The notes under the pieces: generated by a model
Told to the model about the DNA's origin: nothing
The model's input: only the letters and a program-made list of their open reading frames with translations
Databases searched by the model: none
From: Pomacea canaliculata
Taxonomy: Eukaryota; Mollusca; Gastropoda; Architaenioglossa; Ampullariidae
Length of the DNA: 64,000 nucleotides
NCBI RefSeq assembly: GCF_003073045.1
Contig: NC_037600.1
Coordinates: forward strand, 13,845,188-13,909,187
Direction of reading: 5' to 3'
Shown here: positions 50,716-62,500 of the stretch, piece after piece
Position numbering within the stretch: position 1 is the first letter of the stretch
Layout of the letters: each line of letters opens with the position of its first letter
Position numbers and translations under genes: made by a program

Positions 50716-52004
50716 GTAAGGAACCTCAGGCTTTCTCTCTTTTATGCAATGATGTTTATTTGTTAACAACTCTTCCCCCGACACACACACACTGAAGGTG
50801 AACACAGCGATTTACATGCGTTATATTGGCATTCATTATGTATCCACCATCCATTCAGGCACAGAAAGACAAGGATGGCGACATAAAGAGGGTATACAAA
50901 GATGTTCTCCATAACATGTAGACAGAGAGAGAGAGAGCGGTTAACCTTTCTCCACCAGACGATTACGTTTCATGACGACCAGAATTTTCTTAATTAATCG
51001 AACAAGACTCCATCACCCCATCCCCAGCTAGTTATGTGGGATCAACATCTGAACAACGTACATCGCTCACCTTTGACCCTTGAACCCATTTCCTCACCAC
51101 CACATCTCCCTGTTGGTTCGTTAGGAGCAAGAGTTAGACGTTTCGCAAATGTCTTGGTTCATATTTCATTTCGGGGATCGCTGTTCTTTCTTTACAATCA
51201 AAGCCTATGTAACAGAACCAACCGCTTTCTCCTTGAAATAGCCTTGGCTTATCATTCATCCCACTAATATCCTCCCTGCCACCAGGGGCGGCTCCAGGGT
51301 CGTGGCGGCCCTGGGAAGAGAAAGAATCGGTGGCCACTTGTCCCGACGATGTCAATAAAACCAAGTGGCGGCCCGTGATATTCTCATTACGGCAGAATGT
51401 TATAAAACTATATATAGCTTACTGCGCCGACTCTAGTCACACTAGTAGAGACAGCGGGCTGAAACAATTTTTTCAATAAGAAACAATTTCTTCGGCCACA
51501 TTGCCGTCAGCTGTGTCGTTATTTTCTCTTTTTGTTTTACATTGAATATATATTGGCGTGGTGGTCCCTGAGATTTAGCGGCCCTGTGGAGGTACACAGT
51601 TTGCACCTGTCTAAGGCCCCTCCCATGCTACCATGCCCCCTTTCCTCCGTACTTGCACATCAATGTTCTTACATTTCAACATCTTCCTGTTGTGCTTTCA
51701 GTCCCAGTGTGTAAAGCAGTTCCGGGTTTATGTTGTGTAGCGCAGTAAGATAACTTGACAGTAAGGAGGTTAAACAACACAGGCTGTCAGTGGTCAGTTG
51801 TGTTTTTTCACGGGAAGGGGGTTAGATAACCCTTATCTCACTAGCTATTCTGAGGAGTAGGCAACGGCAATACCAGGATGATAGAAAACTCACGTGTAAA
51901 GGTGTTTGCGAGAACAGTTCTCACTGGACTTTTGAACACACAGGCAGTGATTGCGTGCAGCGACCTTTAGCATCAAGCACCAGTCATTTCACAGTAACTA
52001 GACG

Positions 52005-55000
52005 ATGGAGATGGCTGAGGAAAAGGACACCGACGAGCAGGTGAGGGAGCTGGCGCGGTTGCTACAGGCCGGCGACTTCTCACAGGTGGCGCTACAGGCC
52101 GTGATGGACTGCCGCCAGCAGCAGGAGGATGATACAAAGAATGCTGGGAGGATGCAAACCGTGCTTTATATGCTCACCCACTACTGCCCGCAGACGCAGG
52201 AGGTCACGGGGTCATTGCGGCAGAACGTTGAGTCACTGCTTCTGTCCCCCACCACCCGACTGAGTCACGTGGTGACGGACGACCCGGTAAGATATGAGGG
52301 GGGTAATCGTTTGCCTACCAAATATATATATATCACTGAAATTATCGAAAATTAATTCTCTGAGGCTGCTTTCTTTTTTTTAAAGAAAAATTCGAATACA
52401 TAGATTTTCTGTGACTAGACAGTGTACGTGAGGCTTACTGCAAACATTTCTAACTTGTCTATTCCTATTATTATTATTAAACCGCTGACGTCACCAGGCC
52501 AGGTTACGTGTGGTGACGTTCCTTGGAAACGTACTGGAGCATGCGCAGACCAAGCTGTTGATGAAGTCGCAGCAGACGGTGGTGGGTTACGTCGCCGGCG
52601 ACTGGCCTCGTCTGGAGCGGGTGCTGCGGCAGGCCATCCATTGCACGAGAGACACGTACCCGGCTTTTCTCCAGGTAAACTGTCACAAAACTGCTGCACG
52701 ACACGGAAAGGTTTCAAGTGGACGAAAGGCTCACCGTTGCCAGACAGCTTAAGTCCTGCTCACAGCAACGTTAATTTAAAAATAAAATTTCGCGTGTATA
52801 TCCATACTTTATACGTTTAGAAGGTTTATCTGACACTTTAAAAAAATACGGTATCGTTTCTTAGGATGCTGCAAACATGAGATTGAGACAGTTTAAAATT
52901 TTTTTTTTTCAGAGACTAAGAGTTTCCGTCATTTCTTCAGTCTTTGAAAACCGCATTGCTGTCATTTCCATTTTCGTGTTCTTGCTTTTGAAGTTGAGGT
53001 GAATGACGCTGCTGTATCTGTTTCAGTGTCGTTGTTGCTGTTATTACAACTGCTAACACTTTTTCCTAGTTACAGTTAATGTCTTGCCGATGTTTAACGC
53101 AGACGACATGTCGACAGGTGGCGCTGGCAGCGGACAGACTACTCGTCAGGTGTTTCCCCAAAGAAGCGAAGAAGTTTTTGGAGGACATGGCTCACGCTGC
53201 CGAGATGTTCGGGACGTCACGTGACCATGCTGTGCTGTGGGGCTTGACGGGAAATGCTATGACCCAATATGAAGGTCTGTTGTTATGGAGACAGGAAAAC
53301 TTTCTCCGTTTGGTGCCGCAGTCGTAATATTGAAAAACCTAAAGAAAATTTGGCACCTCCAAACGAAAGCCTATATTTTTACAGCACACTATAAAACTTC
53401 AGCCAGTGTGCTGTATTCACATCTTCGACGATATGTGCTCTATCGTCTCTAAAAATCACCGACGTGTATAGGTGGACTGCTGTCTGTCTGCCGAGACCAA
53501 CGCTTAGCCTCGTGAGAACTTCTCCACTGTTAGTCTCGGCGAGCCCGAACAATGAATGTGACTAAACCGGAAGCTCTGTACACACCAGCCTCGTGTTAGT
53601 AGTAAACTGGAAAAAAAAATCTTCGGCCAGCAGTCCAGTAATGCAAGTTCGTGCTAAAAATGAAAGAAATGAAAGCTCAGGGTGACGAGGACAGACTTCT
53701 GGCTGCCTGTATTTATTTTTCACATTACTTTATCTTCCAGGCACAGACTGGGACGAGGCTCTTGGCCGAGTGAGAGATTCCGTCAGCAAACTGTCAGAAG
53801 CAGAGCCTTGTGTACATTACGCGCGCATGCTGTTTGACCTCGGTGTTATTCACCTCCGCCTGGGTCAACATGATGAAGCTTATAGGTATCTTGTCATATA
53901 AGGAGCATTGAAATGTACGTGGGCTGCATGTGGGATCGTTGAGAGATTGGCATGTGTGAACAGTCTTGCTTTATTTGTTTCTATCTATAGTTGTCAATTT
54001 GTACCCAAAATTCTGTCGTACAAACTAGATTAGCGAGACTAAGTGCAACACAAGGCTTTTTATCCAAAATCTTCCAGACTGTATTTGTTCCAGTCACTGA
54101 TGATAGAAAAAAAACCTAGCATTACTTAATTTGAGTCAATAGGCACCTGCAATTTTTAATGTTAGGCTACAAACATTCATTTGAGCAGAAAAACACCACT
54201 GATGCTGACGTCAACGTTCTAACCTCTTTCTGAACTTGATGTCGGATCATCCTCTCAGGATTATCCTCTTTAACACTACTTAACCGAAAACTAAATGTCA
54301 TGTGCCCTGTGACATGCCATAGTCCTACCTGTTGACAGGTACTTCAAGATGGCGAGAGGCCTTTCTCCAGACGCTGCTCATGAATCACAGGTGGTGTACT
54401 TCCCCATCAGACTTCGCTGCTACCTGTCATTGCCATTAATCTTTAAAGGTGAGCAGACATCAGTACTGCGTGAACTGGAGTATTGGTAGCAATGCTACTG
54501 TATCACTAGCTATATACATACACATACTATACATATTCACACTATAGACATACACATACACACATAAAGGTTATGACAAAAGTATGTTTACAACAAGGAA
54601 TACGTGTCATGTTACTTTTGATTTTTGTTATTGTTTTAATTATTTCTTTGAATGAGCAGAAGGGGTATCGAGCATTTGAAGACATTGATGTTCACTGGAA
54701 CCTGTGTTACTGTGTCACATCGTCAGGGACAAGGTCCAGGAATGTTGCGACATTACTTTTTGGGTCCTTTATGTATGTGTGTATGCCTCTATGCGTGTGA
54801 GTGTGTGTGAGTCATTTGCATATTTCTTTTAAAGACATTTTACTTATTTTGTGTTTGCGTCATGTAGATATATCATATGCATAAAGAAATTTGGGAGACC
54901 ATTATCTTGTCTTGTTAGGTAAACTGACAGAGGCAAAGAATTTGGTGGAAGAAGCTCTGGAGCTATGTTCCCAGCTCACGACCTATCATCCAGACAGAAC

Positions 55001-58000
55001 AACACTAATTAATAACCTTGGTCTCATCTACGAACGCAGTGAGTGTCTGGGTTCTTAACAACCTGTTGTGACAGCAAACAAAGATTCGTGACATGGGGTA
55101 GAGAAGGGGGGGCGCATTTTGAAAGGTTCGTGACAGATCTGCTGTTTAAAATGTGTGACAAGCATGGCGATCAAAAAGGTTTTCTTAAAAAAAAAAATAG
55201 TAATATACTAATCCTACTCGTTAATGCCTTGTCAGTAGAACTCAGGATAAAGTCGATTTTATTATAGAACGGTTAGAAGTTCAGGTAGACCTCTTGGTCT
55301 CGTTAATTAAACACTCGATTTCATCTTTCCTTTCTTCCTTTATTCTTCACTAGCATCTGAATGTTATTAACTATTTAAAAGGCATTCAGAAGATGGTTGC
55401 CACGTTGAAAAAAAAACGCGATAGAACGAAAAGAGCGAGTGAGCAAATGAGAAAAGAAATTGAATGAAAGTATCTAATGCATACGTGGTGTTTTGTATAT
55501 CTGGATTAGGCATAGGGTTAACCTCCATTTATCTCACCCGTATTTATTTATTGTCAAAGATTAGGACAAAGAACTCTAGTCAGCTGTTGATGAACAAATG
55601 ATGATGATGATGAGAACGACGGCGATGATGATGATTTTAACCTAAAGGACATGTAATACTTGTGTTATTCCTATAACAGGCAGTGACAATCAGGACCTGG
55701 CGCTGCATTTTTACCGACAATCTCTGCAGGAGAGGAGAGGCCTCCTCAGCGTACCACCTTCAGACCTCGTTCCTTTGATTATCAACGTGGGCATGCAGTA
55801 CAGCAGGAGAGGAAAATATGGTAAGACATCCATCACGTGACCTGTAAGGTTTATAGGTGACCCTGGCACCGACTACACTCCTAAGCCTCTTGCAGCCAAA
55901 TATTGCTCTACCTCAAAAACAATTTCAGATGTACTTACTTTACAAACATAGATAGAGGTTTAAAGTTCTTTTGTCATTTTAATTTTCGTAGAAAGTTTTG
56001 TGTACTTATATTTATTTTGAAGGCAGCGTAAAAGATTTACGGTCAATAACTCTACACATTGGACTCCTATTTCAATCCCTACTCCCGAAGAATTTTTCTT
56101 TAAAGAACAACCCGAGTGCAACATTTTTTCATTTATGATCGGGTTAAGTTCATTTAAAAATAATAATTCCCCAAATATGAGTACAGAATTCTGTTTTGTT
56201 TTAACGATGTAAGCCTTCAAACATCGGCATTCTCACCTGCCACTAAGGATTGCATCTTTCCTCTTAATTCACCTTCGGTAGAGAACATTATTTTTAGAAA
56301 TACGTCGCTTTCCTCACTTCTTGCTTTCTAGACAAATGCAGGTGTGCTTAATAGAACAACAATAGAATATTTCTCGGGCCTCCTAGTCATAAAGTACGGA
56401 ATATGTTTTTATGACACTTTATGCTCTATTTCCAGCGATTTGCACTGAGCACTTTTGTTGTCCTTCAAAAATAAGTTCAGTGATACAAGACTTCTGCATT
56501 TTAATATGTCTTAAGCTGTAGGCGGCTAGAGGTAAACATCTATACACTTTTAAAAGTAGTGAACGGTTTTAGCTTCTTTGTTACTTCATAATGACTCCCT
56601 TTGACCGATGATCCTCAGGAAGTGGACATAAACAAAGAAAAATCTCTCCTTCATACCTGTCTTTCAATATTTTCTAAAACTACATCTGTTTCTTTAACAA
56701 CACAATTTTACTAATATATTTATTGTTCATTGATGTATGTTTATGTGTCTGTGTGTGCGATTACATGTTCGGGTTTGTCTGTATGCACTCGTCTGCGTGC
56801 GTGACGGCTTGTGTTGCATGCATAATTCTAGTCGATGCAGAGGTCCACCTTCAAGATGCATTGGAGATTCGGAAACAGTGTGGATGGCTGCACTACGACA
56901 CAGCTTTAACCCTAAAGAACCTCGCACGAGTCTGCATCTTGAGGTGACTATCAACACTTCTATTAAAAGTCGTTTCCAGTGGTTTATGTACAGTCTTTAA
57001 GTGTTAAAACTCCTTACGGTGTTAACACAAAATACTAAGACGTGTACAGTTTTTATTTTAATTTTTTATTGTCAGCTTTGTTCTTTTTTTCACCCGTAGT
57101 CTCTTTTTATTTAGTTATGTATGCTTCTTTTTTCTTTTTATCTTAATTTTTATTAACATCGAGTAGTCGACGAGATTGATGTCGGAACTTATTGATGAAA
57201 CTCATTTTAACACAGACAAGACTTCCAGAAGTGCGGCGGACTATCTGCTGAAGTCCAGGAGCATCCTAGCAAAGTGCACTCCTCAGCATGAACAGCGCGG
57301 TCACGTGTCACTGTTCTTGGCCCATGTGTACGTCACACCGCCCCTCTATGACGCCGGCCAGGTGAGTCGCTACCTGCAGGAGGTCCTGGAGGTGCTTGAT
57401 GTCAGGCAGCAGAGCCGCAGCTCGTCAGGCACGTTGATGGTGTTGTCATGTGCGGAGCATTGCATGCAGCTGGGCGGCTGGCGTTGGAGCGAGGTGGACC
57501 CCTACCTGAAGGTGGTTGAACAGGTGGGTCATGTATGGGTGTAAGTCTGTGTGTGTACGTGTGTATAGGTGTATTTCACTGTATGTGGGCGTATGTTTGC
57601 TGTGTATTGTGTATTTGCTTGCTGTTTGCTCTGTGCGTGATGGGAGAGAGTAAGAGAGAGAGTAAGAAATTAATTCTGAATTTGTACATAGTGGCATATG
57701 TATAAGAATAAATACAAATATAATTTTTGTGGTAATATATGATATCCAAATATTATTTAGGGCTGACAGAAATGCAAGGCTTAGAAACGCCTGTAATATG
57801 CACCTGGTGAAAGAAGAGATGTACGAGAAGTGCACAAAACTTGTAAATCCTCTTATTTTCTTTCATTGTCTCCCCTGTACTGTCTATTCTTTGTAGCTGC
57901 TGAAGCAGTTTGAAGGCGACCTGTCTCCACAGCTCAAGGAGCACCAAGTCATTTTTGAAAAAGTCAAGAAACTAGAAGGACAAGGGGACACCATCAAAGC

Positions 58001-58121
58001 CGAGCAGCTGGAGGAACTGACGTCACACGTGGTGTCCGCCTGTCATTTTTGCAACATATTTTACGACGATAAAGACTTCAGAGAACTGTGGAGACGAGTG
58101 GAGATGAACATAGATGACTAA
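52005..58121 (+). CDS. TPR-repeat protein, array copy 4 (one frame slip, mosaic)
   Basis: Exons: 52005-52286, 52498-52674, 53103-53274, 53741-53885, 54339-54448, 54919-55038, 55680-55820, 56832-56943, 57216-57523, 57897-58121. Exons 1-8 group with copy 3 (MEMAEEKDTDEQ, YFKMARGLSPDA, DALEIRKQCGWLHYDTAL), and exon 5 has an in-frame loss of two codons. Exon 9 is 308 bases instead of 307 (CCAGAAGTGCGG for CCAGAGTGCGG near 57227), shifting the frame. From the middle of exon 9 onward, including intron 9 and exon 10, the sequence groups with copy 1 (KEHQVIFEKV, GDTIKAEQ). The stop is early: GACTAAAGC where copies 2 and 3 have GACCAAAGC, removing about eight C-terminal residues. It may be functional if the exon 9 slip is an assembly error. 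Confidence 0.75.
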
Positions 58122-58227
58122 AGCAAAGTCTGTGTGGACACCGAAGACTCGCCTGCCAGGTGTGGACATCCAGTCCCCTCTGCTGAGCTTTGAGATGTGC
58201 TTTTTAAAAAATTGGTTAAAGGAAAGG

Positions 58228-58233
58228 AATAAA
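58228..58233 (+). terminator. Polyadenylation signal, TPR copy 4
   Basis: AATAAA in GGAAAGGAATAAATGGCGG, about 107 bases after the stop codon. It is not the position used in copies 2 and 3, where the local sequence here reads GGTTAAAGGAAAGG. Confidence 0.5.
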
Positions 58234-59523
58234 TGGCGGTGGGGCTAATAAGGTAGCCACATGACTGCACATCGTCTGCTATACTTTGTCGATATGTGGT
58301 GCAGTCTTTCGGAGAAGTCTCCATAACAATCAACCCTGACCTTAAACCTAACTACGAATAAGTAATCTTTCCAAATACGTGTGACTGACTGGACAGCTGT
58401 TGTCCAGCACGGCCTGATTATAGCATCCAGGTTGAAAACATAATTCAATGTGTCTTATACTTTTGTTTCACTAGGAGTTAGAGATCAAGAAGTAAACGCC
58501 TATTTTAATAATTAATTATGATTCATGTGGCAGTGTGCAACGTTCTGAATTTGTGATAATTTTCAAAATTATGTTAGCTAAGGATGTGGTCGATAACTGA
58601 ATGGGTTTCTCCAATTTGAATTAATTTTTTTTTTTAAATATGGGAACGCTTTCAATCTTTGGTTGAAGTAAACAGTGGATGCACTCTGCCACACATCTCT
58701 AGTCAAAGATCTCTGCCTCCAGCGTGTGACACTCTCTCGTGAGATTTCGGTGTGCCTTCCTACAAGACTATAACAACGTCCGGCAAAAAACGAGAAGCAA
58801 CTGCAAAATAACTGAGTAAGTAACAGGAAGTGTATGTAGGTCACGTAATTATTTATGGATGTTCAAAGATGACCCTAGATTTCAACGATGTTGGATAGAA
58901 GCATACAGTTAGACAGAGGAAGAGTAAATAAAGAAAAAAAGCGGAGGAAAAAAAGAAATTGGAATAGCTAAATTGCTAGTTACTAATTAGTAATATTTTG
59001 TAAAGCTGCGTTCATCAGAAGATACTATTCTTCCCCCACCACCACAACCACCACCACAACCACCACTATCAACACTGATCAAATAAACTTCTTGTGTTTG
59101 CAAGATAAAAAAGGTTGTAAATAAACTGTAATGCTATTGCCTATGCTGCTTCAAAACTGGATTTCCGCATAATCTTCATCACAACTCTTCTTGTTACTTG
59201 ACCGAATTTTATTTTTGTCGTTTTTGTAAAGTGTGGTTGGTCTAGTTTCTCCTAGATACAGGGCATAATTATTATTATAATTGTAACTATATTTTAAGAA
59301 GTAGCAGTAAAGACAACGAGCAAATTAAATAATAAATTTAAAAACTGGAGGTACGGGGTGACATTGAACTACAGCCTGTGTAGTAGAGGCTAGGTTTCAA
59401 GAAAGACCAATGAAAGTTGACTGAAGACTACCATCTACCACCAGCTTCTTAAAGTACACCTTTCGACACATCTAGAATTTTAAAAGTAGACTTAGGTAAT
59501 CTACTTTTTCCTGATCTGAAACC
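58234..59523. other. Spacer between the TPR array and the convergent gene
   Basis: The first 170 bases match DNA downstream of copies 1 and 3. A relic exon lies at 58681-58771. The rest is AT-rich, with a CCACCA-rich simple repeat near 59036-59068. No other coding signal is seen. The array (+) and the next gene (-) converge here. Confidence 0.6.
58681..58771 (-). pseudogene. Relic exon related to the J-domain-like gene
   Basis: About 90 bases align with part of the exon at 62568-62799 of the minus-strand gene: both contain GTCAAAGATCTCT and CCTCCAG, with roughly three quarters of positions equal by eye. Read on the minus strand, the product matches EEEIFDQKCVAES, but the Gln codon is now TAG (AEIFD, stop, RCVAE). 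No splice sites or neighbouring exons were seen. It is a decayed remnant of a second copy of that gene. Confidence 0.65.
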
Positions 59524-62500
59524 TTAACTTAGTAAACCTTTGTAGCATTCATATTGGTGACTAAGTAGTTTTGTGATCTCTTCACACAGAACTTTCCACT
59601 TTGCTCCATGCTGTTTATTAGCAGCTTGGTCAGGGTGATAGTGGGTCACGGCCTTCAGGTACAGCTTCTTCAACACCAGTTCGTCTTCAAAGGCGGTGTT
59701 TTCCTCCAACTTGTGTTTGGGGTTTTTAGGGGGATGTGTCTCATACACATACTTCAAAAAACCAATTTTGGAGCAACTGCGGAATTTGTCGCTAAGTTTG
59801 TCCACGTCGTCTTGGATTTCCTTCACGATTGACTCTCGCTCTTTCTGGTTCTTTAGCTCGTTCGCCTGGACTTGTTCCTGCTGGTACTGTTTCAATATAT
59901 TTTGTGTAGATAGATACCATTCTGAAAAAGGCAGACAAAATGATTAGCTATCATGACTGATTGTTTATTCAAAGATCATTACCCCAAAGGAGGGAAGCAA
60001 ACAACAATGATACATTGTTTGGTTCACTAGTACACAGATACAGGCGTTTAGATAAAAGCAGTCCCTTCAATACAGATTTATTTTCCACTTTAAACTGTTT
60101 AAACTAAAGTGCACAAAACAGATAAAATTCTAAATTCTTTACGGGCATTTTGATTCATGTGCCAGTGTTCAAGCCACCCGCTATTTCCCCAATTATTATG
60201 ATGATGCTAATTATGGCAAATTTTAAAATAGAAAGGAATGCAGGTCAAAGTCAGCAACACATATCGCAGCAAAAGGTATTGTTTTCTGAAAGCTGGAAGG
60301 TAGGAAAAATGTTTTAACATATAAGATGGTAGAGGGAAAGAAAGAACGATAGGAAAGTTAAAAAAGAAAAGGTTAACACTATAAATTTACCACTGAAGGG
60401 CTAAACACTTACCCTCGTTAGGACGTATTCTGGGTTCCATGATGTTGACTAATTCAATGGCTTTCATGAGATAGAGTTTGGCGTAGTACTTGAGCTTCAG
60501 TACCTGGAACATTGTAGTGATATCACTGGTGACTGAAACATTCAGTCTACAGCGAGGTTAAAGACCTACACAAAGACTCCATTCATATCAATTATTAATG
60601 CCTCGAACATGAAATCACAAGAAGTAATACGAACCTCGAGAAATGAAATAAAAACGATTTCCTCGCCTGTTCAAATCTTTATATGGACCCGAATCCATGT
60701 GTGACGTGGTGGCCTCATGGATGACCACAGTATGGCTGATACAAGATGCTCAGAAAATACAAAATCTCGAAAGACCAAGCGCAGATACGGAAAATATTGT
60801 GCTGTTGTTGTTGAATGGACAGGAGAACATAGTGACATAATGTTTCATACTTCCCAAGGAAGTCTTGTGGATGAACCTCGCTCTTACGTGTGGAAGCTGA
60901 CTTCCTTGTACCTACACAGTACACTGTCCTATGCGAACTCCACGCTCCTCCTGAATACCATGCATTAATCATCATTAATGAAATCAATACTTTGCACTGC
61001 AGTTTGTATGTATGCTTTTGCACCAAAGACAAAAAAAAATGATAAACGAACATTTACGATACCTAGATCGGTAAAAAAATCTTCCAGGTTCATGATGGTT
61101 TCCTCTGAAAGGAGCAATAACTGCAGCAATGATTTCCTTCGGAAAAGGACACAATGTATTCTTCTTCTTATTTTTGTTCCCAGTCGCCCCCAGTGGAGCA
61201 CAGGGCCGCAACTACACCCCGCCATTGGACCCGGTTCCTCTCCAGTTGGGTCCATGTCATGCCAGCTGTCTCCGCTTCTCTCTTGACTGATCTCCTCCAT
61301 CTCTGTCTGGATCCCCAACCCTGCGCCTCCCCTGTGAGTTTCAGGATTCCAGCCCAGAGCTTGTTTTTTTGCGACTTACCTACATAGAAATGTGCCACTC
61401 ATTTTTTGTTTTAGCTTCGTAGCTTAAAAAAAAACACCTCTTTTCCCCCTACCATTGTATAACCTGTTGGCATCTTGATAGATTCTGAGGTGGGCTTGTA
61501 TATTCAAGTATACTGCCACAGCAAGACAGCAACATTCAAATTTTACCTTGGCATATACGCGACCCAGGCTGCTCAGGGCCATGGCCTCCATTTCAAGGTT
61601 CCGCCCCTGTATCACCAGAGCGGCGTTTTGATACCAGTCGATCACCTCCCACACCATGTTGATGTTCAGGTCTTCTGTCTCTGTCGTGATCATCTTCAGA
61701 ATTTCGTCCCCTTTCCAAGAGAGTACCAGAGAGTGTATAAATATTTGCTCTCTAGATTGAGCTTTAATAAACATAGATAAACTAGACTAAACGGTAGAAT
61801 GAAAATGAATCGGATGGATAATAAAACATGTAAAACGATTGTGGGCTTATTAATGCTTATCGAAAGACCTCGAGTTCAACTTCAATTAACATTTGATCTG
61901 TTCAGCTGATGTAATCCCATTACTTTAAAACAGTGGTTCTCAAAGTGTGGGCCGCGGACCACTAGTGGTCCGTGGGCATAAGTCAGGTGGTCCGCGGCTG
62001 ACAGTCGTCATATGTCAGCAAAGTGATGTTTAAAGTGATGCATTCCTCGCATTAACATTTTAATTACAAAGAACGAGGTATACGTAGCTTTATGTCATCT
62101 TATTACTATACTACTTTTACAAAAGGACATTTAGTTTAGAATTAAAATGAAAAAAAGGCAGCAATTTAAATTTGAAATTCATAGTACAGACTGATTTTTA
62201 GGCCTTGGTGGTCCGCCATAGCTTTTACTTAAGTAAAGTGGTCCGCGGTCCGAAAAACTTTGAGAGCCACTGCTTTAAAAGACGTGTATTTTAGTTAATT
62301 ATATTGTGTATAAAATCACAAATAATAACTATGATTAAGCAAGATAAACTTCATTCTTAGGGTTATCCTGAAATTGAAAATGCGTGAGATTTTCTTTGGA
62401 AAAAAAAATGATTCTCAAACCAGTCGTCCACAATAGGTAGATGGCTTTAGCCAAGTCTGCTTACAAACTTCATACCTACACAGTAGTGATGTATCTTTAA

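Noticed and set aside
51292-51370. CAGGGGCGGCTCCAGGG as the left end of another hAT-type element
   Set aside because: No matching right end or 8-base duplication was found. It may be a truncated copy, but the evidence is only the end motif.
61030-61110. Possible micro-exon on the minus strand (EETIMNLEDFFTDL)
   Set aside because: Its phase does not fit between exons 61547-61710 and 60413-60503, which join perfectly without it.
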